This document shows positions 9,034 through 18,278 of a stretch of 64,000 nucleotides of DNA, in pieces. Numbering within the stretch: position 1 is the stretch's first letter; each line of letters opens with the position of its first letter. Source of the DNA: Paenibacillus aquistagni (GTDB lineage: Bacteria; Bacillota; Bacilli; Paenibacillales; Paenibacillaceae); NCBI RefSeq assembly GCF_900177815.1, contig NZ_FXAZ01000008.1, positions 1 to 64,000 on the forward strand, read 5' to 3'. The translations under genes and the position numbers were made by a program. The notes under the pieces are model-generated. The model was not told where the DNA came from. It did no database searches and was given only the letters and a program-made list of their open reading frames with translations.

Positions 9034-11424
9034 CTATTCCCTTTTTAAGCCGTTATTCCATTTTCGATAATCAGAAGCGCTCATCCCGTGCGCACGCTTG
9101 AATGCGCGGCTGAAGGAGTTCAAGGAATTATAGCCCACACGTTCAGCGATCATGGTCAGCGCCAAGTCCTCTGCCATCAGTCGCTTCGCTTCGGCAAAAC
9201 GCATCTGCTCAATATATTCGGAAAAGTTCACACCCTGCTGTTCTTTGAAAAAAGCAGATACATACGCTTCTGAGACCTGCAGATGATCTGCTACCATCAC
9301 AAGTGACAAGGATGGATTGCCGATGTGCTTGTCAATATAGCTGCGCATCTCCTGCATCAGCCCATCATTGCGGCTGCGCTTCTTCTGATGCACGCTCTCG
9401 CACAAATGGACAACCTCCTTCTCCATGCGATGGAACAAGCCTGTCAGCGACTCCGATTGCTTCATCAGCCGCTTCTGCATCCGCTGAGGTTCCTCAAGCA
9501 GGGCAAGATCCAAGGCCAAGGCTTGCTTCATTATGGTCGCATACATATCCGTCAGCAGCCAGCGCTTCATCGAGCTTGTGAGGACGGTTTCCCCCCAGTT
9601 TTCTCTCCAAATCTCTCTCATCAGGCAGCATGCCTCCTCACGATTGCCGCCGCGAATCGCATGAATGAGCTGCTGCTCCGTCGTTTCCCGGTACACATAC
9701 ATGCCTTGCTGCTCTAGCTCTTCATTGGTCCACCACATATACGCAGCCGGTCTTCCCTTCATCCAATTCGCTTCCGCATCGGCATTGTTTACTAAATACT
9801 GTGCTTGATGATAGGAGCTTGCTACGGCAATCGGATCAACGACAATTCCGCCTACGCCCATCGTAATAAAGAGCGGATAGGACTTGAGCCGATAATCAAG
9901 CTGATGCAGAAAATGATGGATGTCCTGTGCAAAGCTGTCCTTAGTCGCATGACGCTCCTCATCCGCATAGAAGATAACCGCCAGTTGGTCCTGCTCGGTA
10001 TCCACAAGGTCAAAGGCCAGCAGCGCACTCTTCAATAGCTCATCTCTGACAACAATGCGCTTAAGCTCAAGCTCTTCTAGTATAGAGGAATTCCACTCCT
10101 CTCCATGCCAGCCAAGATGAAGGGCACCAACCGCATAGAAGCGGGCGTCTCGCTCCAACCCTACATGGCCAAGCGATGCTTGAAGCTGCTGCTCATGCAT
10201 ATAACCGCCCCTAAGCCATTTGCCGAACAGGGCGACGCGGGCATACTCTTGGCGCTCAATCAGCTTCTGGTTCAAGGTGGTTGCAGTATTGAGCAGATCG
10301 GTATACGCTTCTCGAAGCGTACTGAAGATGTCTCTAGCCTGAGGCTTCTTCATCTCTCCACGCAATCGTTCCGCAGGAACAACATGGTCGTATAGGCTTT
10401 GAATCGGGTGGCTGTTGCGCCGTGACAGCCAGAAAGCGAGCAGCATAATCACAACCAATAGAATGCCTGCCGTCGTAAAGGTCGTTCGCTTAATAGCCAT
10501 GACACTGCTCAGCACTTCGCTCGTCGGCTGAGCAGTAATAAAGGTCCACTTCGTGTTAGGCGAGACATGCTTCGTAATCAGCACTTCCTGATCATTAACC
10601 GTCGTAAGAAGCGGCTCATTAGAAGCATCGAGAAGGATATTTCTTGGGATCTGCTCCTCGTTTCCTCCTCCGAAAAAGGCAATGGTCTTATCCTCCTGGT
10701 CAAGAATCTGCACCCAGCCATCCTTCATCACCGGCAGCAGCTTCATTACCTCCTGATAAGGAATCAAGACAACAACCACGCCCTGATAGAAGCCTGGATA
10801 GCCTAGCGAGCGCACATAAGTAATCATCTGCTCGGTACGATTCTTGTATGTGACCTCCGAGCTGGCCATATAATGCTGTGAGCGGTAACGGTCGAGCATT
10901 CTGCTTCTCCATTCCCCTAAGCTCCAGCCCTCGACCTGATACCGATCCCCATAGAATTCACTCAGCATTTGCACGCGGTGGGCCGAGATGGCAAGATCGC
11001 TGTTTTTGAACACAACAAAATAATCGAGTAGAAACTGATTGCTAAGATTGACATCCTTTAAGGCCATTTTCGTTGACATCACCTTCAGCACATTATGTCC
11101 TTCAAATGGCTGTTTAACGACTTGAAAGGCCTTGATCTTCGGATGCTCTGCTATTTGTTCTGCGATCAGCTCCACTTCGGATAAACGAACATCCAGCAAT
11201 TCCTGCGCTTGATGAATCGCCTTGGCGTTGCGCTCCAGCACCACCTTCTCAAAGGCGCTGAGCGTAGCATGATAAGCGATCCAGCCCGCAATTAAGGTCA
11301 ATCCAAGGAACAGCATATAAGGAAATAAAAATCGCATCCACAATCGGCGAGGATAGAATCTAGACCTTAAAAAATGAAAATAGCGATGAATGTAAGCGCT
11401 TCCAGAAATAGTCGGCTGCTTCAC
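9034..11424 (-). CDS. Membrane-bound AraC-family regulator with extracellular sensor domain
   Basis: One-component transmembrane regulator of the large Paenibacillus type. A helix near residues 25-50 is followed by an extracellular Cache-like domain (about 50-330), a second helix (TTAGILLVVIMLLAFWL), a cytoplasmic linker, and a C-terminal AraC DNA-binding domain with two helix-turn-helices (SLVMVADHLQVSEAYVSAFF; LALTMIAERVGYNSLNSFSR). The GTG at 11424 is preferred because AAAGGGGGA lies 6 bases upstream; an ATG at 11472 lacks a ribosome site. It leads directly into the LplB/LplC/LplA-like genes, so the likely role is sensing the sugar, or the loaded binding protein, and activating the importer. 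Confidence 0.85.
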   Translation of the reverse strand: MKQPTISGSAYIHRYFHFLRSRFYPRRLWMRFLFPYMLFLGLTLIAGWIAYHATLSAFEKVVLERNAKAIHQAQELLDVRLSEVELIAEQIAEHPKIKAFQVVKQPFEGHNVLKVMSTKMALKDVNLSNQFLLDYFVVFKNSDLAISAHRVQMLSEFYGDRYQVEGWSLGEWRSRMLDRYRSQHYMASSEVTYKNRTEQMITYVRSLGYPGFYQGVVVVLIPYQEVMKLLPVMKDGWVQILDQEDKTIAFFGGGNEEQIPRNILLDASNEPLLTTVNDQEVLITKHVSPNTKWTFITAQPTSEVLSSVMAIKRTTFTTAGILLVVIMLLAFWLSRRNSHPIQSLYDHVVPAERLRGEMKKPQARDIFSTLREAYTDLLNTATTLNQKLIERQEYARVALFGKWLRGGYMHEQQLQASLGHVGLERDARFYAVGALHLGWHGEEWNSSILEELELKRIVVRDELLKSALLAFDLVDTEQDQLAVIFYADEERHATKDSFAQDIHHFLHQLDYRLKSYPLFITMGVGGIVVDPIAVASSYHQAQYLVNNADAEANWMKGRPAAYMWWTNEELEQQGMYVYRETTEQQLIHAIRGGNREEACCLMREIWRENWGETVLTSSMKRWLLTDMYATIMKQALALDLALLEEPQRMQKRLMKQSESLTGLFHRMEKEVVHLCESVHQKKRSRNDGLMQEMRSYIDKHIGNPSLSLVMVADHLQVSEAYVSAFFKEQQGVNFSEYIEQMRFAEAKRLMAEDLALTMIAERVGYNSLNSFSRAFKRAHGMSASDYRKWNNGLKRE

Positions 11425-11634
11425 TATGGCTCCCCCTTTTGCATGTGCAGAATCTGTCTGTAAGACCCTCATCCACCTATTGCTCTTGCTCCTGACGTCC
11501 TAACGATCGGCTTATTGGCAGCATGGAATACTCTTTTTGTTTATCTTTTTATTTTTCGCGATGTCCTCCCGGTATCCCTTTTACATGACTAAAGTTATTC
11601 GCCTCATCCCTATCCATTTATCCATGAAGCATGC

Positions 11635-11711
11635 AAAAAGCCCCTCTATCCGAAGGCAAGAGCCCTTTCCTGCTTCCACAGGAAAAGCTCCCCTTGCGAA
11701 TAAGAGAGGCC
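11635..11711 (-). terminator. Branched terminator after the tagO-like gene
   Basis: On the minus strand an outer stem (GCCTCTCT with AGAGGGGC, one mismatch) encloses a nested hairpin in which GCAAG pairs with CTTGC and TTTCCTG pairs with CAGGAAA. The outer stem is followed at once by a T-run and lies about 30 bases past the tagO-like stop. It is more elaborate than a usual terminator, but the T-run after the stem fits that role. Confidence 0.6.
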
Positions 11712-11742
11712 GTTGATTCGCTTATGCCATGTTGTAAAGATG

Positions 11743-12711
11743 CTATAAGAGCAATAATATAATCGAGGACAAGCATAGGCAGGTGCTGATTAGATAGAGC
11801 ACCATGACAGTCTGGCGCTGCGTCAAGCCTGCACGAAGCAAGCGATAATGCGCTTGGCTTGCATCTGCAATATAGATCGGCTTATGATCCATCAGCCGTT
11901 TCACGACAACATAAATGTTATCGAAGATCGGGACACCCAAAGCCAGAATCGGGATAAACAGTGACAAAACCGTTGCTTGCTTGAAGGCGCCGTCCAAGGC
12001 AATCACCGCAAGAATAAAGCCGATGAAAGTCGCCCCCGCATCACCCATAAATACTTGAGCCGGTGCCTTGTTGTATCGCAGATAGGCAAGCGTTACCCCG
12101 ACGAGCACAATGGCCAGCATCGCTGAATTGGTTTGCCCCATGGAGATCGCAACAATAAACAGCGTAATTCCCGAGATCGCGGACAATCCGCCCGCCAGCC
12201 CGTCCATGCCATCCGTAAAGTTAATGACGGTCGTCACACCAAATATCCAGCAGATGGTCAGGATGAATTGCAGCCAGACTGGCAGCATCACATACTCATG
12301 CGTAAAAGGATTCACAAAGCCTGTAAACGCAATGCCGCTAGAAAATACGATGACTGCAGCAGCAACCTGAACGATCAACTTCGGAAGTGCAGGCAGTTCC
12401 TTGCCTTTCGTCTTAAACCAATCATCCACGGTTCCAATGACCAAGAGCAAGAATCCTCCGCTTAGAATACCTATCGTCTCCATGCTGTATTCTGTCGTAA
12501 ACAGCAGGTAAGAGACAAGAAAACCAATAAAGATTGCATAACTCGCTGTCAAAGGAATAGGCTGTCGATGAATCTTGCGTTCCGCATCAGGTCGCGGCTT
12601 GTCCACAAAATCAATGCGGAAAGCCATCTTCCCAAGCGGCGGAATTAACACATACACAATGACAAAAGACAAGATAAAGGCCAATGCGTAAAAAATTGGA
12701 ATCACCACCAT
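11743..12711 (-). CDS. tagO: Polyprenyl-phosphate glycosyl-1-phosphate transferase, TagO/WecA/MraY superfamily
   Basis: Membrane enzyme that moves a sugar-1-phosphate (GlcNAc-1-P in TagO/WecA) from a UDP-sugar to undecaprenyl phosphate, the first step of wall teichoic acid or other wall-polymer synthesis. About eleven helices are predicted in 322 residues. The Mg-binding pair D96-D97 (GTVDDWFK), the NFTDGMDGLAGG loop (N164, D167) and FMGDAG (221-226) are present. The C-terminal His-rich motif, usually HxHH before RLL, reads here SQAHYRLL (285-292), keeping one His of three. Substrate choice or activity may therefore differ from standard TagO, so the symbol is by family only. A branched terminator follows. 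Confidence 0.75.
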   Translation of the reverse strand: MVVIPIFYALAFILSFVIVYVLIPPLGKMAFRIDFVDKPRPDAERKIHRQPIPLTASYAIFIGFLVSYLLFTTEYSMETIGILSGGFLLLVIGTVDDWFKTKGKELPALPKLIVQVAAAVIVFSSGIAFTGFVNPFTHEYVMLPVWLQFILTICWIFGVTTVINFTDGMDGLAGGLSAISGITLFIVAISMGQTNSAMLAIVLVGVTLAYLRYNKAPAQVFMGDAGATFIGFILAVIALDGAFKQATVLSLFIPILALGVPIFDNIYVVVKRLMDHKPIYIADASQAHYRLLRAGLTQRQTVMVLYLISTCLCLSSIILLLL

Positions 12712-12774
12712 CTAATATCCAGCGTTTTTCATTATTATACATAAGTAGCGTTTCAGATGTCGAGTAAACAAATT

Positions 12775-15465
12775 TTAAGGATTTGCTGTCGCCTGTTGAC
12801 CTTGAGCCTCATATTGGTGAAGCCATATGATAAATTCATTAGCAGGAAGAGGCTTGCTGAATAAATACCCCTGCATTAATACGCACTGCCTAGCCTGCAA
12901 ATATTCCATTTGCTCCACCGTCTCCACTCCCTCAGCGATGACCTCCAGCCCTAGCTGATGAGTCATGGATATGATCATATCGATTAGCTTAATCTGATCG
13001 GACACGGTGGTCGCTTCAACAAAGGTTCGATCAATCTTAATCGTATTCAGCGGATATAGTGTAATGTACGACAGCGAAGCGTAACCAGTGCCAAAGTCAT
13101 CCATGGACAACTTAAGCCCCTGCTCGTGCAGTTCATTTAAGGTATGCAAAATATGCTCTTGATCGCACATCGCAATGCTTTCTGTAATTTCGAGCTCCAG
13201 CCTTGAAGGATGAATCGAATAGCGCTCCAGCGTGGACAGTACTCGATCCTTATAGTCCATATGCTCAAGCTGCTTCAGCGATACGTTCATGCTTGCCGTG
13301 CCTACTTCAATTCCTTCTTCATCCCATCTTCTCAATTGCTGGCACACGCTCTCAAGCACCCAGTCACCGAGCGCATGAATCATGCCCGCCTCTTCCGCAA
13401 TCGGAATGAACGCTGCTGGCGACACAAAGCCAAGCTGTGGATGCTTCCAGCGCAGCAGGGCTTCAACTCCATACAGCTTATGCTCTGCCACATGGACTTT
13501 CGGCTGGTAGTAGACAAACAGCTCTTGATTCTCAATGCACAGCCTAAGCCCCTGTTCAATCAACAGATCGCGCTCAAGCACCTGTCGAAGCTCGGGATTA
13601 AAGAATTTGAAGCAGGTCAAGCCTTCTTGCTTGGCAGCATACATCGCTTTGTCCGCATTGCCAATTAACTGCGCTAAAGTCCTGCCCTCCTCCGGATACA
13701 TGCAAATGCCGATGCTGACGCCTGTACGTATACGAAAAGACATGTATTCCATCGGCACCTGTATGGCTTCAGCAATCTCAATCGCAACTGCCTCAGCTGC
13801 ACAATGATCCATGCTTGGCAAAAAGATAATGAATTCATCGCCGCTCTGACGACAGACCATGCCATTGCCTCCGATAATATGATGCACGCGCTTCGAGAAC
13901 TCACACAGCACAAAATCGCCCACCTCATGTCCGAACGTATCATTAATGCTTTTGAAGCGATTAATGTCCAAGAAGAAGACAGCAGCATATGGACACACCT
14001 CAAGCCGGCTCTCCACCTCTTGATAGAACATGACCCGGTTTGGAAGATGCGTCAGTTGATCGTAGAAGGCCAACTCATGAATACGCTCTTGATTCAGCAC
14101 GTGAGACGTCTGATCGTTAATAAGCAGATAAACGCCAAGCACTTCATTGCGGAATAAGTAAGGAACAATCTTCATATGAAGATGAAGCGTCTGACCATCC
14201 TTATCCAAGGCTTCAAAATCGAACTCCTGCTTTTCCTTCTCAAGAGCTCGCAAGAAGCGCTCCACCCAAACATCATAGTCCTCGTCACGTATAAATGGAA
14301 GAGGATTCTGTTCATTCAAACGGTAGTACATCGTGAGAAACTGCGTATAAGCAGGGTTGCAAGACAAGATATGTCCATGGTTGTCCAGAATAATGAGCGG
14401 CTCATCCAGCTGTACAAAGAGAGACTGGTAGCGCTGTTCATTAATCAGCAATTCTTCTGCACGCTCTTCCAGCAATCCATCAAAATCATGATTGAGATGA
14501 AAAAACCGTACGAGATACTGATTGTCTTGAATCGAGACCAGAATCTGGCGAATGAATACCAAGAGACAGCAAAAAAACAGCGCCCAACCCGTCAAGGGGT
14601 CGAATTGCAGCTGCCACCCATAATAAATACAGGCAAACAGCCAGAATAAAGGAAAGAGCTGCTTAATAATCGTTGCCAGCATATACGGCTGCTCATGCTC
14701 CTCAGTCGATTCTATCTGAAGCCTAGGTTTTAGAATCATAAACAGCACCGCAACCAAAATAATACTCGCGGAGCGATTGTAGATATCAAATCCATATAGA
14801 TAAAGCCAGGATAGATATTGAAGCGGCAGCTTAAATTGCATCACATTCAGAATCAAGCAGATGATCATGCTCGATGCTAATAAGATGTTCACGCCTTTGG
14901 ACAATCGCATTCGATATCGTAATATGATCTGAAAGGACATATAGATCGCATACACATCCAAAAGGATGTAAAAGGTTGAAAACAAGGAGTAATAATGATG
15001 TTTTAAGAGCAATAACAGCGTAATCATCGAAAAAGCGAAAATAACAGCAATCTCAGAAATGAGCACCGCAATATCCATTCTATTATTGATCTCCTTGACC
15101 AAGATTAATAGAAAGATAACCTTCAACGCCTTAATCATGGAGTAGTACATATTCGGTTCTTTGATCGTTAGGCCAAATATTCCATTATGATAAACGTTAA
15201 ATTCAACGAAGAGGATGATCACACTCCACAGCAGTGCCAATAGAATGACGGCTTTCGTCTGTCGATTCGTCACCAAATCCTTCTCATGTGGACGCGGATA
15301 TGTAATAAATAAAATGGTTAGCAGCACAATAGACAAGATAGGGGCAAAATATAGGTTCATCCTCACGGTAAATACCGATTGTCCCAGTAGAATCCCAACA
15401 GCCTCAACGATCGAAAACAAGCTCAAATATAGATATAAGTACCATTGGTAGGATCGATTTATCAT
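12775..15465 (-). CDS. Membrane PAS-GGDEF-EAL cyclic di-GMP signalling protein
   Basis: The first 320 or so residues hold about eight membrane helices (a MASE-like sensor region). A PAS domain (about 345-455), a GGDEF domain (about 475-640) and an EAL domain (about 650-890) follow. The cyclase loop reads SGDEF, one change from GGDEF. The phosphodiesterase site looks complete: GVEALLRW, EITES, DDFGTGYASL, KIDRTF, EGVET and QGYLFSKP. Degradation of c-di-GMP is therefore the safer prediction; cyclase activity is possible because SGDEF loops can be active. The ATG at 15465 has AAAGGGG at 5 bases, better than the GTG at 15480. It appears monocistronic, 63 bases upstream of the tagO-like gene on the same strand. 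Confidence 0.87.
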   Translation of the reverse strand: MINRSYQWYLYLYLSLFSIVEAVGILLGQSVFTVRMNLYFAPILSIVLLTILFITYPRPHEKDLVTNRQTKAVILLALLWSVIILFVEFNVYHNGIFGLTIKEPNMYYSMIKALKVIFLLILVKEINNRMDIAVLISEIAVIFAFSMITLLLLLKHHYYSLFSTFYILLDVYAIYMSFQIILRYRMRLSKGVNILLASSMIICLILNVMQFKLPLQYLSWLYLYGFDIYNRSASIILVAVLFMILKPRLQIESTEEHEQPYMLATIIKQLFPLFWLFACIYYGWQLQFDPLTGWALFFCCLLVFIRQILVSIQDNQYLVRFFHLNHDFDGLLEERAEELLINEQRYQSLFVQLDEPLIILDNHGHILSCNPAYTQFLTMYYRLNEQNPLPFIRDEDYDVWVERFLRALEKEKQEFDFEALDKDGQTLHLHMKIVPYLFRNEVLGVYLLINDQTSHVLNQERIHELAFYDQLTHLPNRVMFYQEVESRLEVCPYAAVFFLDINRFKSINDTFGHEVGDFVLCEFSKRVHHIIGGNGMVCRQSGDEFIIFLPSMDHCAAEAVAIEIAEAIQVPMEYMSFRIRTGVSIGICMYPEEGRTLAQLIGNADKAMYAAKQEGLTCFKFFNPELRQVLERDLLIEQGLRLCIENQELFVYYQPKVHVAEHKLYGVEALLRWKHPQLGFVSPAAFIPIAEEAGMIHALGDWVLESVCQQLRRWDEEGIEVGTASMNVSLKQLEHMDYKDRVLSTLERYSIHPSRLELEITESIAMCDQEHILHTLNELHEQGLKLSMDDFGTGYASLSYITLYPLNTIKIDRTFVEATTVSDQIKLIDMIISMTHQLGLEVIAEGVETVEQMEYLQARQCVLMQGYLFSKPLPANEFIIWLHQYEAQGQQATANP

Positions 15466-15652
15466 CCATTCCCCTTTCACAAAGAAATCCCCTTGTTTTC
15501 CTTGTTACGATTGCATTTGTTAGTTCAAATTTGGCTTATATGATAAATTCGCCCGCATTCGACTCTGGCACCCATATTCCTCACCTAATATTACAACTTG
15601 CGACAAGCTTTTGTTCGGTCCAATATATGGTCAAGCTGTAAGCCGCACAACT

Positions 15653-15687
15653 GCTTAAATTTCTGGTTAAAAATTTGCTTAAATTTC
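15653..15687 (+). repeat. Direct repeat upstream of the DUF2325 gene
   Basis: GCTTAAATTTC occurs at 15653-15663 and again at 15677-15687, with start points 24 bases apart, in the 300-base gap between the divergent cyclic di-GMP gene and the DUF2325 gene. The spacing is close to two helical turns, so a regulator site is possible. Nothing else, including a clear sigma-A promoter, is evident in this gap. Confidence 0.4.
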
Positions 15688-15803
15688 AGATTGGAAAAAG
15701 GAAATGAGGGCCTCTTGTAGAATGTTCATCCTACAGCAAAATTACCAATTAGGAGGGAATAATCATCGATACCAAAGATCTGTCTCAGCTAATAGGATTC
15801 ACA

Positions 15804-17900
15804 ATGTCAAAAGATATGCCCATATTGGATGATGAGTTAATGCCCTACCTGCAACGCATTCAAGAGGATTGCACCGGTTCATTTCCAATAGAACCCGTTC
15901 GTTGTTTTTTACAAGAGCTATCTGACAAGAAGAAGCGCAGTCTCATTCATCAGCTCAAGCTGCCGATCCGCATTTATCCGAAGAGGCCCTTTCCACAAGC
16001 TGTTCTCCATAAGCATATTCTTGCGATGTATAACCAGAAGGAGAACCGGCCTAAGCTACTAGCAGCCATTCTCTATGCTATCGCGGATATGTACGAACTT
16101 GAAGAGACGCATACACAAGCTTCACTGATCGAGCAACAGGATACATTAATTAAGCAGTATGGCGTGTGGCATTATTATTGGTCGCTTCGCCTGTTCCCTG
16201 AGCGTGACGAGACGTTGGAGACCCATATGCAGACCGTGTACCAAAAGGCGCTGTCGCTTGCTTCCGTCAACAGCGAAGAGACCGCTCAACCTGATCTTGA
16301 GCGATCCGAGGACACCGACTCAGCGCAAGCCCCTATCCAGCTTGAGAAGGTTGCAACTACGCTAAAGCGCAAGCTGGATCGCGAGATGACGCAAAGGCAG
16401 AAGCTAGAACAAGATGCCGCTCAGCTATCCAAGCAGTTAAAGCAGCAGGACAAGCTGACCGAACAGTTGAATGCCACTAAGGAAGAGATGGAAAAGAAAC
16501 TGCAAGAGGCCCACCAAAGAGAGCTGAGCCTGCGTGATGAGCTTCATCAGCAGCGACTGCGGGCAGGCGAGCTTGAGAGCGAGTCTAAGCGCCTTCGCCA
16601 TCAAAAGCGAGCCCTGGAAGGCGAACATAAATCACTGCAGGCTGCGATAAGCCAGCTTGAAGAGCAGCTGTCAGAGAAGAGCGGGCTCCTCGCCATGCTC
16701 GAACGGGAACAGCGCAGACAAAAGCAGCTTAGCGAGAAAGAAAAATCGAAAGAAGCAGAGCCCAAGCAGCTGACAGAGCTGCTGCTGCGCAGTTTGTATG
16801 AAGAGTCCGAGCAGTTGTGCAGCCGATTCTCTAAGGACAAGGGCGCCCCGCTGCGCCTGTCGATACGAACAAGATTTGACCTTATTGATCAGTTAGAGCG
16901 CTATCAAGAGCAGCTCCTTGAAGAAACGGAATCCGCACATCCTGAGCCGATTCAGCACACGGTAGAGTCTACCGCTTCAAACAATGACACGGTTGCCGAC
17001 GAGCCGACTGAACCCGATGCAACGCAAGATGAACAGATGATGGAGCCCGCTGCTATACACACAAGCTCCGATCAGCAATCCCTGAATGGCACCTTCTACC
17101 GCAGGGATCATGGCGGATTTATTGAGCTTGAAGACGGAAAAGTATTCAATATTACCGAGTCGATGGTCTACCAGCACCAGCTGCAGCATGAAGCTGAGGT
17201 ATTATGTACCCCCTATAAGAAGAATGGCGACTCTCTCTTATACGAGATCGAACTTCTGCTTCAAGGGGATGATGACCATTCCCCCATCACGCAGTTTGAC
17301 GGTTATATCCAAGCAGGCGAACATCAAACATGGTATTGCGTCAGCATGAACGACTCTGATATTCGCTACCCGCTTCATTACAAGGATGTACAGATTCAGC
17401 GCCCGCAAGATGGGGATGCCTGCTTGTTCAACGTTGCCGAAGGGAAGCATATTGCCAGAATCTCCAGACTCTATCGAGAAATGCTTCCAAATCCTCTGAC
17501 AAAGAATAAGCTGCCGGCGGTTAAGTCCTCAACATCCGCCCTTCCTCGTTCCAAGCCACAGAGTGATCCATTTCTCAAGGACTGCCGCATCGTAATTGTC
17601 GGTGGTCAGTCAAAATGGTTCGAGCCAGTCGTTAAAGATACAGGTGCAGAGCTCATACATGAGAATGGAGAGAATCCGGGACGTATCCTGTCCACCCTTC
17701 GCCGTTCGAATGCCCTGTTCATGCTGCTGACAGCCACTTCGCATCGTGCTACCTGGAGCTGTGTAGAGATTGCAAAGCAGCAAAATATCCCTCACTTCGT
17801 TATTCAAGGTTCAAAATCGAATTTGCGCTCGCTTCTATGGGACAATCGACATCTCATAAAAGGGGATTCAGAAGATCCTGTCCGCGCCATTGAAGCGTAA
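15804..17900 (+). CDS. Coiled-coil protein with C-terminal DUF2325 domain
   Basis: A 698-residue soluble protein. An N-terminal helical region (1-150) is followed by a long Gln/Glu/Lys-rich coiled coil (about 175-325). Two stretches, NGTFYRRDHGGFIELEDGK (near 428) and a similar one near 495, have the look of small beta-barrel modules. A C-terminal DUF2325 domain begins CRIVIVGGQSKWF (near 592), with a Rossmann-like GG turn and the later Ser/His in TATSHRATW. The role of DUF2325 is not established. The ATG at 15804 has only AGGA at 6 bases. A perfect AGGAGGG at 15751-15757 stands instead before an in-frame ATC at 15765, which would add MDTKDLSQLIGFT; see findings. A terminator follows about 200 bases downstream. 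Confidence 0.75.
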   Translation: MSKDMPILDDELMPYLQRIQEDCTGSFPIEPVRCFLQELSDKKKRSLIHQLKLPIRIYPKRPFPQAVLHKHILAMYNQKENRPKLLAAILYAIADMYELEETHTQASLIEQQDTLIKQYGVWHYYWSLRLFPERDETLETHMQTVYQKALSLASVNSEETAQPDLERSEDTDSAQAPIQLEKVATTLKRKLDREMTQRQKLEQDAAQLSKQLKQQDKLTEQLNATKEEMEKKLQEAHQRELSLRDELHQQRLRAGELESESKRLRHQKRALEGEHKSLQAAISQLEEQLSEKSGLLAMLEREQRRQKQLSEKEKSKEAEPKQLTELLLRSLYEESEQLCSRFSKDKGAPLRLSIRTRFDLIDQLERYQEQLLEETESAHPEPIQHTVESTASNNDTVADEPTEPDATQDEQMMEPAAIHTSSDQQSLNGTFYRRDHGGFIELEDGKVFNITESMVYQHQLQHEAEVLCTPYKKNGDSLLYEIELLLQGDDDHSPITQFDGYIQAGEHQTWYCVSMNDSDIRYPLHYKDVQIQRPQDGDACLFNVAEGKHIARISRLYREMLPNPLTKNKLPAVKSSTSALPRSKPQSDPFLKDCRIVIVGGQSKWFEPVVKDTGAELIHENGENPGRILSTLRRSNALFMLLTATSHRATWSCVEIAKQQNIPHFVIQGSKSNLRSLLWDNRHLIKGDSEDPVRAIEA

Positions 17901-18008
17901 ATAGAGACCGCCGATGTAAAGTGTACCCTTCAAGCGTACCCTTGCTTCTCTATTCGAGATATCCGTTAAGTGAATGTTCATGGCATGATATATGATGTGC
18001 GAGTGATC

Positions 18009-18026
18009 ATCAGTGATCACACTTGC
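18009..18026. repeat. Paired TGATCA palindromes after the DUF2325 gene
   Basis: The stretch around AGTGATCATCAGTGATCAC contains AGTGATCA twice, 10 bases apart, and the flanks GCGAG and CTTGC partly pair, so the whole can also fold back. It lies in the 378-base gap between the convergent DUF2325 and lutC genes. The gap also holds two copies of TGACATAA near 18031 and 18052 and one strong terminator. No gene is seen in it. Confidence 0.35.
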
Positions 18027-18097
18027 ATATGTGACATAAATTAATAGAGTTTGACATAAGTCCTCGCATGACATGGGAACGTCCCAATACACAAGCG

Positions 18098-18141
18098 AAG
18101 GACCTCAGATCCACTCCAGTGGAAGCTGAGGTCCTTTTTTT
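18098..18141 (+). terminator. Rho-independent terminator downstream of the DUF2325 gene
   Basis: AAGGACCTCAG and CTGAGGTCCTT pair, with an inner CCACT/AGTGG extension, and seven T follow on the plus strand. It lies about 200 bases after the stop at 17900, so the transcript would carry a long 3-prime tail. Confidence 0.85.
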
Positions 18142-18278
18142 GCAAAATCTGCAAGGTTATATGGAGCTCAATCATATTTAGAAACAGGATTTTCTGGAGC
18201 ACTCGCATATCCGTATAATCGCTTGGATGTCCCCTCGTTCCACGAGTGAACGTAAGAGCGCCTTCACGCATTGAGCAT

